Below are positions 36,512 to 48,149 of a stretch of 64,000 nt of DNA, in pieces. The position numbers and the translations under genes are program-made. Each line of letters starts with the position of its first letter. Positions within the stretch are counted from its first letter, which is position 1. Source of the stretch: Cannabis sativa (Eukaryota > Streptophyta > Magnoliopsida > Rosales > Cannabaceae); the NCBI RefSeq assembly GCF_029168945.1, contig NC_083601.1:38863660-38927659 (forward strand), written 5' to 3'. A model generated the notes under the pieces. That model was not told where the DNA came from, did no database searches, and saw only the letters and a list, made by a program, of their open reading frames with translations.

Positions 36512-38680
36512 ATGGGGAAGAAGAAGACAGAGGATGCTGGTGGAGCTACAAAGGGTGGTAAGGCTGGAAGCTCTAAAGATGGAAAAAAACTCTCTGTATC
36601 TGCCATGCTGGCTAACATGGACCAGAGACCCGAAAAGCCTAAGGGATCTTCCACAAGTACAAAGGCTAAAAAAGCTCCCAAACCTACTTCTTATACTGAT
36701 GATATTGATCTTCCTCCCTCTGATGAAGATGAAGATGAGTACGTTTCAGGAGATGAGATACAACAAGATGACGCACAAAAGAAAAGGCCCGATTCCAAAC
36801 TAATCGAAGCATCAATTACTGACAAAGAGTTGAAAAAACGGGAGAAGAAGGACCTTCTTGCTGCCTACGCTGTTGAGCAGGCAAGAAAAGAAGCTCTTAG
36901 AGATGACCATGATGCTTTCACTGTTGTCATTGGAAGTCGGGCTTCGGTTCTCGATGGAGAAAATGACCTTGATGCTAATGTCAAGGACATAACAATTGAA
37001 AATTTTTCTGTTTCTGCCCGAGGAAAGGAACTCTTGAAGAATGCATCAGTGAAAATATCTCACGGAAAGAGGTATGGTTTGGTGGGACCAAATGGTATGG
37101 GCAAATCTACTCTATTGAAGCTTATTGCTTGGAGGAAAATTCCGGTGCCAAAAAACATTGATGTTCTCCTAGTCGAGCAGGAAGTTATTGGTGATGAAAA
37201 AACTGCATTGGAAGCTGTTGTTTCAGCCAATGTTGAACTTGTCACCCTCCGAAAAGAGGTTGAAGCATTGCAAAACTTATCTTCAGGTACAGGGAATGAT
37301 GCAAGCAACGAAAATGATGAAGCTGATGATGTAGGGGAGAAGCTTAGTGAAATGTATGAGATGTTACAGATAATGGGGTCAGATGCGGCTGAAGCTCAAG
37401 CATCAAAAATTCTTGCTGGGCTAGGATTCACAAAGGATATGCAAGGTCGTCCTACACGATCGTTTAGTGGTGGTTGGAGAATGAGAATTTCATTAGCTAG
37501 GGCACTGTTTGTGCAGCCTACTCTTTTGTTACTTGACGAACCCACTAATCATCTTGACCTGAGAGCTGTTTTATGGTTGGAAGAGTACCTGTGTAGGTGG
37601 AAGAAAACTTTGGTGGTTGTTTCTCATGATCGAGATTTCCTTAACACAGTTTGCACGGAAATTATTCATCTACATGACCTTAAGCTCCACTTTTATCGTG
37701 GAAATTTTGATGATTTTGAAACTGGGTATGAGCAACGGCGCAAAGAGATGAACAAGAAATTTGAGATTTATGACAAACAGATGAGAGCTGCAAAAAGGAG
37801 TGGTAATCGTGCTCAGCTGGACAAGGTCAAGGATCGAGCAAAGTTTGCCGCAGCTAAGGAGGCATCGAAAAGTAAAGGCAAGGGCAAAGTTAAGGTTGAT
37901 GAAGATGATGCTCCTACTGAGGCCCCACAGAAGTGGCGAGATTATAGTGTGGAGTTCCACTTTCCTGAACCTACTGAGCTTACTCCTCCACTCTTGCAAC
38001 TTATCGACGTCAGCTTTAGTTATCCAAACCGGAAAGATTTTAGGCTGTCGGATGTTGATGTTGGTATTGACATGGGGACCCGTGTTGCTATTGTGGGGCC
38101 CAATGGAGCTGGAAAATCTACATTGCTCAACCTCCTTGCTGGTGATTTGGTTCCGAGTGAGGGTGAAGTACGTAGGAGTCAAAAGTTAAGGATTGGAAGG
38201 TATTCTCAGCATTTTGTAGACCTCTTGACAATGGATGAAACACCAGTCCAGTACCTTCTCCGTCTCCATCCAGACCAAGAGGGTCTTAGCAAGCAGGAAG
38301 CCGTTCGTGCAAAGCTGGGAAAGTTTGGACTTCCTAGCCATAACCATCTTACTCCTATTGCAAAGTTATCTGGGGGACAGAAATCCCGTGTTGTCTTCAC
38401 ATCAATATCCATGTCAAAACCTCACATTTTGCTGTTGGATGAACCCACGAATCACTTGGATATGCAGAGTATTGATGCTCTAGCTGACGCACTTGATGAA
38501 TTTACTGGTGGAGTTGTGCTGGTCAGTCATGATTCTAGGCTGATATCACGTGTGTGCGAGGACGAAGAGAAGAGTGAAATTTGGGTGGTCGAAGATGGTA
38601 CTGTACGGAACTTTCCAGGCACGTTTGAGGAATACAAGGAAGATCTACAGAGAGAAATTAAAGCTGAGGTCGATGATTGA
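36512..38680 (+). CDS. ABCF4: ABC-F ATPase, ABCF4/GCN4 type
   Basis: Soluble twin-ATPase ABC protein without membrane domains, related to yeast GCN20 and plant ABCF4/GCN4; Arabidopsis GCN4 is linked to translation control and 14-3-3/plasma-membrane H+-ATPase regulation. One uninterrupted coding exon of 722 aa. The start MGKKKTEDAGG is chosen over the in-frame upstream extension to 36338 because it matches the family N-terminus, and the upstream part lies in a leader intron (donor GACGAAG|GTTTG at 35868/35869, acceptor CTATCAG ending 36498). A Lys/Glu/Asp-rich N-terminus (1-160) precedes ABC1: Walker A GPNGMGKS (192-199), signature SFSGGWRMR, Walker B with D342/E343. ABC2: Walker A GPNGAGKS (529-536), signature LSGGQKSR, Walker B with D643/E644. 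The basic linker between the domains is the ABC-F arm region. All ATPase motifs are intact. Confidence 0.96.
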   Translation: MGKKKTEDAGGATKGGKAGSSKDGKKLSVSAMLANMDQRPEKPKGSSTSTKAKKAPKPTSYTDDIDLPPSDEDEDEYVSGDEIQQDDAQKKRPDSKLIEASITDKELKKREKKDLLAAYAVEQARKEALRDDHDAFTVVIGSRASVLDGENDLDANVKDITIENFSVSARGKELLKNASVKISHGKRYGLVGPNGMGKSTLLKLIAWRKIPVPKNIDVLLVEQEVIGDEKTALEAVVSANVELVTLRKEVEALQNLSSGTGNDASNENDEADDVGEKLSEMYEMLQIMGSDAAEAQASKILAGLGFTKDMQGRPTRSFSGGWRMRISLARALFVQPTLLLLDEPTNHLDLRAVLWLEEYLCRWKKTLVVVSHDRDFLNTVCTEIIHLHDLKLHFYRGNFDDFETGYEQRRKEMNKKFEIYDKQMRAAKRSGNRAQLDKVKDRAKFAAAKEASKSKGKGKVKVDEDDAPTEAPQKWRDYSVEFHFPEPTELTPPLLQLIDVSFSYPNRKDFRLSDVDVGIDMGTRVAIVGPNGAGKSTLLNLLAGDLVPSEGEVRRSQKLRIGRYSQHFVDLLTMDETPVQYLLRLHPDQEGLSKQEAVRAKLGKFGLPSHNHLTPIAKLSGGQKSRVVFTSISMSKPHILLLDEPTNHLDMQSIDALADALDEFTGGVVLVSHDSRLISRVCEDEEKSEIWVVEDGTVRNFPGTFEEYKEDLQREIKAEVDD

Positions 38681-39949
38681 TGATGTAAAGGTGAAAATAT
38701 TTGTTATTTGCTTTGTCTACATGTTGAAATTTTGCAGGGGTATGCTTTCTCTCGATACAGAGAATAAACATGGTCTTTGTCCTACTCTCTTACATATACG
38801 TCTTTCATTATTTATATGAGTGTATGATTAGTTTGTTTCCGGAACTAATAAAGTATAAATTTTTCATTTAATATTGCAGCCACTCATCTAGTTTTTTTTT
38901 TTTTTTTTGAAAGAAAGGCCACTCATCCTCTAGTTAGTTAATACTGTTTAATTTTGGCTTAGATTTCCAAGCCAAACAAATTGAGCCCTGGATGTGTGTG
39001 CAAGTGCATTCTTTTCTTTGTTTTTTTTTTTATACTCGGAATCATTTGTATTACAATTTAGGGACGATGCTGTGTCAATTAGTAAATTCATAACAAATAG
39101 CTTCTTTTTATTAAATATGGTACATTTTTTTTTTCTTTTACAACCCTTAATTCTTAACCCCTGAACAGTGCATTTTAAATTTAAACAGTAGATATTTGTT
39201 TAATTCTAGAAGGAATAATACAAACTTGGGTAGTATCATTGCAACAGACGCCAATGAATGACACAGATTATATTTCAAGAATACGATCAACATGCAGATA
39301 GAAAATGGATGATGGAGGACATTCTTACCCCCAAACATCCCATGAGAGTTTTAATTAAATAATTAGTTTAAAAACAATATTTTGAAATATTAATTTTATC
39401 ATTTTATAATTTCAAATTAAAATTATATATTTTTTAAAAGTTTGATCATTTAAGGGCCATTGTTTTTTATGAAAGGGTGGTGCCAACAAACAGCACCAAT
39501 TCATTGAAACAAAATCAAAGTCCAGCAACAGAACCAGCTAAAAACAAACCAGAAAAATAAACCAAAAAAAAAGGAGAAGCCCGAAAATAGAGAAAAAGCT
39601 ACATAGACACCAAGAAGAAACAAGAAACAAATTATCGAGCACACCAGGATCTGAGTTGTATGACAACTGTAAAAACGTCCCCACTTAGCCACGTTGTGAA
39701 ATATGAAACACCGAATTACAGAAAGAAGAATTGATCGTACACGAAATAAATGTTAAATGTTGGGATTTGAAAAGGGTTCTTTAGTAATGATATGCACCTA
39801 AAACATGTACTAAAATATTATGATGTTTTATAGTGGGGTGTCCAGTGTCATTTGTATTTTTATAAAGAGTTACCACAATGATTTTTTTTAAGGGGTGTAA
39901 TATGGAATCTAAAGAATTTGTTGTAAATAAACTCGTGACTCGTTACAAA
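38681..39949. other. intergenic region after ABCF4
   Basis: ABCF4 3' UTR, then AT-rich sequence. No gene recognised. The segment at 39480-39700 has unusual composition (A/C-rich on the + strand) and might be the tail of an old retroelement in minus orientation, but no domain can be read and I do not call it. Confidence 0.35.
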
Positions 39950-39957
39950 TTAAAAAT

Positions 39958-40858
39958 TAGTAGCGTTTGTTGTATGGGTGTTGCAGTTTTTGATATTTTT
40001 CCAAATTAATCTGTACATGCATTTTTTTTAATTTTTTAAACTACACCCGCACTGCGAAACTAAAAAACCGCAACGTAAAAAATAATACGGTGCAGTGTAG
40101 TTTTTGCAGTTTCTGCGGTTTGAACTATCACTAGTAATTTTTTTTTGAGAGAGTGATTAGAATCACACTATGATAATCGTCGACGCGGAGGAACTTCCAG
40201 TCTACAAGCTAATTGTCTAGCCAAAGATATACAAAGTCAGAATATGAGTCGCTACAAGCAAAACAACTTATATAAGATCAAGTTATCTCGAAAATTTAGA
40301 CAAAACAACTTGAGACCACCTTCAAGAGGCATCCGATATAAACACTTAATTGGACCAAAACTACATACAAAATAAATAGATATAGAAAGGTGGATTAGCA
40401 CATTATACAACGATAACATTGTAAACACTTAATTGGATTAAAACTACCTACAAAATAAATAAATATAGAAAGGTGGATTAGCAATTTAGCACACTATACA
40501 ACGATAATATTGTAAATTTTTAAATTAAGGACAAAACACTATCACAAATATAATAAAGTTTGAGCAACACTTATTTAAAATACCATAAAGCTTGAAAATA
40601 AATATGAAAAAAATTAAGTTTTAATAATATAATAATTAGTGGGTTTTGAGTTGGACATTCACATAAATAAATATAAAAATGAGTATTTTTATAATGTGTG
40701 GTAAGGTTTGAACTGCCTATTAGCAATTCAAAATCTGCACTGCACTATGCAATTTTGAAAAAATTCAAACTGCTACCGCACACGAAAGAATTTCAAACCG
40801 TATTTTTTTTTTACAGTGCACAATGCTAGCGATTTGAGCAGTTTGATGAACACCCCTA
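39958..40858. mobile_element. hAT-like nonautonomous element, 901 bp
   Basis: The right end TTGATGAACACCCCTA is the same TAGGGGTGTTCA terminus as in the nested element at 16947. The left end begins TAG and, after 14 extra bases, continues TGGGTGTTGCAG. Exact 8-bp duplications TTAAAAAT flank it (39950-39957 and 40859-40866). The subterminal regions carry both orientations of GTGCGGTTTGAA / TTCAAACCGCAC-like repeats. No ORF. It also contains an 83-bp direct repeat at 40341-40510. Confidence 0.75.
40341..40512. repeat. two-copy direct repeat of about 83 bp
   Basis: A unit starting AACACTTAATTGGA and ending CGATAACATTGTA is repeated head to tail from 40341 and 40424. The second copy has an insertion of about ten bases (CAATTTAG) and a few substitutions. 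It lies inside the hAT element and is probably a replication-slippage duplication. Confidence 0.75.
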
Positions 40859-41131
40859 TTAAAAATGTTTTGTATTGTCGTTTAGTTCGGAGTCCTTTCT
40901 TCGCTTTAATGTCGTTTTACCTTTCATTCGTCGATTTCAGCTTCCAGGCTTTACACGTGAAATATTGGATATCAAAAAGAAATTAAATTGAAAATAAATG
41001 AAGAAACGTAGAAAGAAAGGGAAGAAAAACAATTAATCGGAAAGATCTGAAAGGTGGGAAAGCCCTCTGAAAAACTTTTCCAGAAAAATATATTCTGGTT
41101 GTTCCTAACATCCATTCAACCAAAAAATAAA

Positions 41132-43938
41132 ATGAATATATTCAGATTAGCAGGGGACATGTTCCATTTGGCCAGCGTCCTTGTTCTGCTTCTTAAGATC
41201 CACACTATCAAATCCTGCGCTGGTTTGTCTTTCTTCCATTTCACCTCTTTGAACGAAAATGAACTTAAATTTGCGATTTTTATTTATACATAAAGCTTTG
41301 GTGGGACATTAAAGTGTATAATTTGACGATTAAAGTTGATTTCTTTTCTACTTAGAGGCTGGGTACTTGTCAATTATGTTAAACAGAATATGCTTAGTGG
41401 TAATTCTGATTCAATTGTATTGTACTACTTTTAACATTAGAGGGAGATAGCTCACTGTTATTTAGCAATGTAATCTCAGTTATTACATGATCCCGAGAGG
41501 GATAATTGGGTGTGGTCTTTTTTAACAATGTTATTAATTTTTGTTTAGATTTTTTGTTTGTGAATTATGATAACTCTATAGGTCTGAATTTGAAGAAGAC
41601 AACTTTTAGTGGGTTTTGTCAAACTTTGATCATAGTTCTTATTTGAAATATTGTGGCTGGTCAGTTGGTTGTGTATCCAGATCACAATCTATGGTCTGGA
41701 GAACACAGAACGAGTATCCACAATATCCTTTGTAATTGAGCTCTTTCTAACTAAATACTCAATAGTTGCTTACAGTGGCAAGATAAATCTTATGCCTGGT
41801 TGGTTGCTGGTTGTTTATTTGAATCATATTCTACAGTTTGAACTCTGAGCTATTATCCTATGCTTTGTAACTGAGTTCTGTTCTGTAGGAGTTGGAATGA
41901 TAGTAAATTTTCATTGAGTTTACTATTCCATTAGCTTAACAAGAAAATAGCTTACTTTTAGACGGTAGCTTGAACATATGCTTTCTTTCGGTGTCGATTC
42001 AGTTTCTGTTGTTCTTCATCTTTGCTTTAATTTGGTAAAGATACTGACAGGTGTTGAAACGCATCCCTGGTCTGATTCAGAGATGCATTATAAAAAAATG
42101 TGGAATCTTTATTGTGTAATTTTTTTGTTCGAGATATGACTTGATTGATTGCAAGTGTCCCATATACCTATTTAATTTGCTAAATTGACTATTTTACTTT
42201 TAGCTCATTAACTATATTACTTCATGTTCATGAATGGTTGAATGTAATTTCTGATTTCTTATTGGTGTTTATTTCTAGTGATGCTTTCAAACTTCGTTTC
42301 TCATAAATTTATTTTTTTCTTCTTGAATTTACAGGAATTTCTTTGAAGACTCAGGAACTTTATGCAATTGTCTTTGCCACACGATATTTGGATATATTTA
42401 CTAATTTCATCTCATTCTATAATACCATAATGAAGTTGATATTTCTTGGGAGCTCCTTCTCTATTGTTTGGTATATGAGACGCCACAAGATAGTTCGCAG
42501 ATCATACGATAGGGACCAAGATACTTTTCGTTATACTTTCCTCATGTTCCCTTGCCTGATTTTCGCCATATTTATAAATGAGAAGTTTACTTTCAAAGAG
42601 GTATTTTAACTTGTTTGTTTATTTTCTGTTTTTAATTTTTCTATGCTCATATAGTTTGCCAGTTTTGTGTTTGTTTCTAAATAACCATAGACTAGTGTTG
42701 TCCTATTATCCACTTCTATGTGGTGTTCCCTCACCAAATTTGATTGAGCAGGTAATGTGGACATTTTCTGTATATTTGGAAGCTGTTGCTATACTTCCGC
42801 AATTGGTCCTTTTGCAAAGAACAAGAAACATTGACAACTTGACAGGGCAATATGTTTTCCTCCTCGGGTAAGCTATTTGTCATTTTAATCAATTACGTAC
42901 AGTTTTTCTGTCATTCTTCACCTTTAAATTTCTATCCCATCATCACTACTTTTCATTTTATTTGTATGTCTACTGAAAATGTTATGGCAAATCATTTACA
43001 CGTTCTGTTCATATTTACTTCATATTTTGATGTAATGAAGGAAAAATGAAATAAAACTAGATCTATCTATAATCAGGATTAGAATCCCTCCCCCTCCCAC
43101 ACACAATTGGATTATTTTCAAAATAACTGAGAACTTGTAAGAAAAATTCATCGGAAGAGTCTAGAGGCAACAAAGGGATTTTTTCATTTGGTTGTTTATG
43201 AATTTTGCAAACTAACTCCATCTCTCTTAGCTGAACAAATTCTGTATCCTGATTTCTTTCATCCTAGATATCATGCACAATGGGCTGCCTAATTCAATAA
43301 TTTTTGTATTGTGTTTTGATGGATATTATTACTTAGAATGGAATTATGTTATGTTTTCAAAGTATTGTATGAATATATCTTCAAAGATGATTCATTAGTC
43401 AACATGGCTGTTTTAGATCGCATCTGCATGCATAACAGAAAGGGTTTATCATGGATGAGCTGATTTCGATTTTCATGTCTGATCACTTAGTCATTGTAGG
43501 TTGGAACTTGTCGAAACTTTTTCACTTATTTGTTTTTCTTGTTGCAGTGCGTATCGAGCGTTTTACATATTAAACTGGATTTATCGCTACTTTACGGAGT
43601 ACCACTATGTCCATTGGATAAGTATGATTCTTTCCCTTCTTGCCTACTCACATGAGTTTATTTTGTTCTCACTTTTTTATTATTATTATAAATGTAAGCT
43701 CATGCTCATCTGTATAACATTTTATGTCATGGTTCTGCCTTTTCAGCTTGGATAGCCGGGCTTATCCAGACGATGCTTTATGGTGATTTCTTCTATTATT
43801 ACTTCCAGAGGTAAAATTCTTTGTCACAAAAATATTATTTTCAAATAAAAATGTTTATAATTGCGTAAAATGGTGTAAGACTTGTCTCACTCTTTATGCA
43901 GTTGGAAGAACAATGTTAAACTCGAGCTACCGGCTTGA
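41132..43938 (+). CDS. ERD2: ER lumen protein-retaining (K/HDEL) receptor, ERD2
   Basis: Seven-helix receptor that retrieves HDEL/KDEL-tagged ER proteins from the Golgi by COPI vesicles. Six exons, GT-AG: 41132-41222, 42335-42600, 42752-42867, 43548-43621, 43747-43810, 43902-43938; 215 aa, exactly the plant ERD2 length. Conserved positions are present: R5, the pH-sensor H12, R47 and D50 of ATRYLDI, E129 in YLEAVAILPQL, and R171 in NWIYRYF (numbers by my count; human R169 equivalent). It ends SWKNNVKLELPA, the lysine-containing COPI tail. Odd points: F11 where most plant copies I know have T (GDMTHLAS), and a more hydrophobic RYTFLMFPCLIFAIFINEKF segment than usual. Introns disrupt the gene in the usual plant positions. 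It lies downstream of ABCF4 on the same strand, with separate transcription. Confidence 0.95.
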
Positions 43939-46069
43939 GATCTGCTGAATCGTGCGAGTTATATAGCACGACGGGTGCTTTGGATTCAGCTTCTTAGTTA
44001 GTGTTCTCCCCCAATTGTACCATAGCAGGCTAGTTTATTAAAGAAAAAGAAAAAGGGTTTGTGATTCTCAATGTAGAATTAACCAGTTACATATACCCTT
44101 GTATCCACATTCAACAGAAGACTTTATTACATCTTTTTATCACATGTAGCTCAAAATACCTTACAAAATGAATTATTTTCCGGAAATTATACTTATTGTA
44201 CCATATGTTAAATAGTTATTTAGGATTATTTTAGTCTTTTATATTAGTTGAATGCTTTTTAATTAGTTATATTCTTTTACTTTTAACTTTACAATTGAAT
44301 GAAATCTTAATTTCTCTCCATTTCTTTTCTTTTTTATTTGTTATTTTTCTCTTTACAAATAATTTATTTTTCTAACTTTTTTATTTTGGTCACATATCAT
44401 TACTATCAATTAAGGATTTGGAAAATGTTGGGTTGGGAGTTCATGGCTTTTTTTTTTAAAAGACATATTTTATGCCATATTCAACTTTGCAGAATACATG
44501 CATAATATTTACGATTATTTTGTAGGTGTGTGATTGTCTGAAAATGTACATCATCACCTAACTTTGTTTTACTATTTTTAAGATCAAATTCGGTCATGAT
44601 TTATCTTACTTTTGAACACAGTTATTTTGATTGAAAAAAAACACATGATCTAACACAATTTTTCTTTTTTCATGATATAATATTAGACTTAAATTATATC
44701 ATTAAATTGTATTAGAGAAAGAGTGTAGGTCTATAGATCTTATTTTATTTTATATATTGTATGAAATCATGTGTGAGTATATTCTTACTTTAAAAAGTCA
44801 AATTTATTTTGTTAGTTATCGAAAAAAAGAATTTTTTTTTGGTATTTCAAAACAATATACACTACAAGTAGTAAGTATACTATCCACTCGAGAAAGAAAG
44901 ATTAAAAAAAAAAAGCAATAGAAAAATGAACAAAAACAAAAACACACACACATAAACCACTACAATGCCACGTGAATGAAATAAGAGCATATTATTATTT
45001 GACGTGCTCAACATTGTAATACTTTACTCAGCAGTTTTAAAAATTATTTATTATATTAAATTGTGAAATTTGATATTAAAATACATTAATAATAATTTGT
45101 GTATTATTTTTTTTTTTTTTGGTTTTAAGCACCTTAAAGTCCTTAAAGCATTCTCAATAGTTACTCTACTCTACTACATCTTTTAAAATACTTTATAAAA
45201 AAATTATTTTTTATATTTTACCTCAACTCACACATTTACATTGCTCCAAAAATTAGATTTTCTTTATTTTTTTTTAAATTATTTAAGTATTATATCTTTA
45301 AATTTGTTTATTAATTAAATATAATGAAAATAATAATAATAAATTAAAATATTAATTTTTGTAAAGAAAAGACAAAACAACAAGGTATACAAATAATATA
45401 AAATATTTGACTCATGAATAGTTTGTAGCTACATTTAACCAAACAAATAGCTCAACAATTCTTGAGTTAAAATACTCATTTATTAGAGAAAAAAAATATC
45501 GAGTTATAGTATAGTTTTACCAATCCCATGTAAATATCAGGTTGTAAATATTTAATTATAATCTGCCCAATTAAAAATTAGAAAAAATTCAACCTGCCAA
45601 ATAATTTTGTCAGTTTGGTCGGATTAACCCGTCCAAACCAATGATTACTTTTTTTTTTATAATTATTATTCTTAGTTTCTAATTCAAAAAATTAGATTTA
45701 AAAAAAATAAAAATACATTATTTATATTTCAAGTTAAAAAATGTTATAGTCTAAATTAATTTTTTAAATATTTTCAAAAAAAAAAAATAATTTTTTAAAA
45801 ACTTTAATATAAGATAAATATAATTGAGTAAACATGAAATAATTGAATAAAATAATAAAAAAAGTAATAATATTGTATAAATTTAATTAAACTTCAACTT
45901 CAAAATCCAAATACAATAAAAATTATTAACTATATAGTCTACATTTTAAGTTAAACTCTAAAATGTCTAAACTTTAAATACAAAATAGTTTGACTAATAA
46001 ATATAATTTATGTAATACTGTATATCATATACACTTTTATTAAAAAATATATTAATCGGTTTATTCGAG
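43939..46069. other. gene-free AT-rich region after ERD2
   Basis: ERD2 3' UTR for about 180 bases, then poly(A)/poly(T)-rich DNA. No ORF, RNA gene or complete transposon recognised. Confidence 0.4.
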
Positions 46070-46228
46070 TTAATTGAGCGGTTTAAAATAATTTGTAAAC
46101 CACCTAATATATTCATGGGGCAGTTTGGATTTTCATTGTATTATTTCAGGTTGTATTTTTTGTCGATTTATTCAGTTTGATTAAGACGGTTTATTCTGAG
46201 CGGTTTGTAAATTTGTTGAACACCCCTA
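46070..46228. mobile_element. right end of a TAGGGGTGTTCA hAT-like element
   Basis: The sequence GAGCGGTTTGTAAATTTGTTGAACACCCCTA ends with the same terminus as the elements at 16947 and 39958, preceded by CGGTTTA/CAGTTTG-type subterminal repeats. The expected left partner with duplication CAACTAAC was not found upstream, so this is a 5'-truncated copy with an uncertain left limit. Confidence 0.5.
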
Positions 46229-47071
46229 CAACTAACCCAATCCAAAGTTTTTATGCTACTTATTAATGTGCTTCTTTTTGATAAAAAAAAACAGTTGTAT
46301 GTAATTTCTATTTCTTGTGACCACATCTCAACCATGAGAGGCATGCTTTTGCTGGAACTCTTCTCTCATATGTCACTTTCACAGCAATAGAAAACAAAAA
46401 CAACTAAATTGTTCTACAGAGATTTACTTATTACACACCAAATCATTGTTCTCTGAATATATCAGATCAAGGTAGATAAGCTTCCCTTTAAAGGAGTTAT
46501 TATGATCTTTCAAATCGAATAGTCAAAGTTTGAACCTACAATTGATTTTGAAAAACAAAAAAATAATTCCATTCCCTAACAAGAATAAGCCTTAATTATT
46601 AAATTAATGCAACACCAATGTGGTAAACCCTCCAAATAATAAACTCCAATTAATCTAATTATTTTACTTTGTTTTCAAATAAACGAAGACTTTACTAATT
46701 TTTACCAAACGATTATATATGCATATTGCATAACAACTACTTTATAGTTTAGATGACATTAAAACGTGCATTTTACCTAATTTATTCTGAAAAGCATCAT
46801 ATTTATTAAGAAAAAAAAAAAAGAAAGCAGAAGCACCAAATTTAAAGTAAGTAGATAACTAAAGAGTTTCTCAGAGTCATAAAAACTCTTACACACCAAA
46901 TACCACAACTTATACAATACTATATAAATATATTATATTGTATGATATTACATATATGATCTACTAAAAACTGCATTAGATTATACTGTATACTATACTA
47001 TAGTATAGAAACCAACCATATTACCGTCTACCGGCTGACACTGTCACACCGAAGCCTCAGCCTATATCCTT

Positions 47072-47560
47072 CTAACAATAAGCAACACATTTTTTCTTGC
47101 AGTCCATGGTGCACCCGCCACCACCGCCACCGCCACCGTACCCCTTCCCTGACCGGCTATAGGAGGTGAAACACTTAGCTGGACACGTCAGCTTCTTTTG
47201 GTAACAGGGTCCCTTTTCCTTGCACACCACAGTGGGCCTCACTACTCCATTTCTGGAATGGCCCCCACTCGGACCACCATACCCGGATCCGTACCCGCCA
47301 CCTATGATCCCGTTGCCGAAACCGTTTCCGAATCCGGGTATGTTGAAAGCGGGTCCGGGTCCGAAAAACCCGCCTGGAATACCGGGGTTGCCACTACCAC
47401 CTTTGTTGTTGTTCTGGTTTGAAGGGGTTCCCTTGGACTTGGAGGAGTGCTTGAGTTCAGCAGAGAAGGGTTTGTCGGAAGCGGGTCGGGTCGAGTAACA
47501 GAGTGAAGATGCAGCAGTGAGAAGAAAGATGGTGAAGAGAATTTTAGTGATGGAGTTCAT
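47072..47560 (-). CDS. secreted glycine-rich protein with eight-cysteine C-terminus
   Basis: Intronless gene for a 162-aa small secreted protein. Residues 1-23 (MNSITKILFTIFLLTAASSL and on) form a signal peptide. A polar Lys/Ser/Asn linker follows (about 25-58), then a Gly/Pro-rich middle (about 59-108; GNPGIPGGFFGPGP, GFGNGFGNG). The C-terminus has eight cysteines spaced C-x5-C-x6-C-x3-C-x19-C-x3-C-x3-C-x3-C, with a G8 run between the two halves. I chose the ATG at 47560 rather than the longer frame from 47689, because the TATA-like AATATATAAAA at 47634-47644 lies inside that extension and would place transcription downstream of it. Likely an extracellular or cell-wall protein; the precise role is unknown. 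GC content is much higher than in the flanks, as expected from Gly/Pro codons. Confidence 0.85.
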   Translation of the reverse strand: MNSITKILFTIFLLTAASSLCYSTRPASDKPFSAELKHSSKSKGTPSNQNNNKGGSGNPGIPGGFFGPGPAFNIPGFGNGFGNGIIGGGYGSGYGGPSGGHSRNGVVRPTVVCKEKGPCYQKKLTCPAKCFTSYSRSGKGYGGGGGGGGCTMDCKKKCVAYC

Positions 47561-47633
47561 TTTTGGTTTCAAGTGATATGAGTTGGGAGGGAGAGTGTGA
47601 TGAGGAGAGAAGGCAGCGTTTGGGTAAAGGAGG

Positions 47634-47644
47634 AATATATAAAA
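47634..47644 (-). promoter_or_regulatory. TATA box of the glycine-rich protein gene
   Basis: On the minus strand the sequence reads TTTTATATATT, about 75-85 bases before the ATG at 47560. It is the only strong TATA-like site near this gene and decides the start choice. Confidence 0.6.
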
Positions 47645-47745
47645 GGTGGAGGATGGGAAATGAGATTGGGTTTGAAATGAAAAGAGCATTAATTGAGGGT
47701 ATTAGTGGACAGTTGAGGGGGCCTCCATGAATGGAGGGGTAGGTA

Positions 47746-48149
47746 CAGGGACGGAGGGACTTTAGCCCATGTGTGGGCTAAAGCCCTCACTCAAATATAT
47801 ACATTAAATTTTTTATATGTAGATATATACATATATTAATTCACTTTCTTTCAATTTATTAAAAGTCAATTCGCAAGCTCACTCAATATCTTAATCATGA
47901 TTCATGAGCCTACTCTTATTCTAATCAAGCCCATTTTAAAAGTAGTCTAATACAAATAATAAAAAAAATAATACTTTATTAAAAAATAAAATAATACCAT
48001 TGACAATATTTTATTTTATTTTTGTCAACAGTATTATTTTATTTTGTTGAAGATGAAAATTTGAAAGATACATTTATCATTATTTTTATTAGTTTTGACT
48101 TAATATTTATTCAAGCCCTCACTCAACTAAATTTCTGGCTTCGTCACTG
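47746..48149. mobile_element. hAT-like MITE, 404 bp, upstream of the glycine-rich gene
   Basis: Ends CAGGGACGGAGGGA and TGGCTTCGTCACTG form an imperfect inverted repeat (CAGNGACGNAG), flanked by an exact 8-bp duplication GGTAGGTA (47738-47745 and 48150-48157). CAG-type ends with 8-bp duplications are characteristic of hAT MITEs. A subterminal AAGCCCTCACTCAA block occurs near both ends. It lies about 100 bases upstream of the minus-strand TATA box. Confidence 0.85.

Noticed and set aside
37060..38412. Minus-strand and shifted-frame ORFs within ABCF4
   Set aside because: Shadows of the long coding exon.
39480..39712. Possible LINE 3' end on the minus strand
   Set aside because: Only compositional resemblance; no RNase H or RT residues and no flanking duplication.
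47561..47689. 43-codon N-terminal extension of the glycine-rich protein
   Set aside because: The TATA box lies inside it, and the shorter form begins with a good signal peptide.
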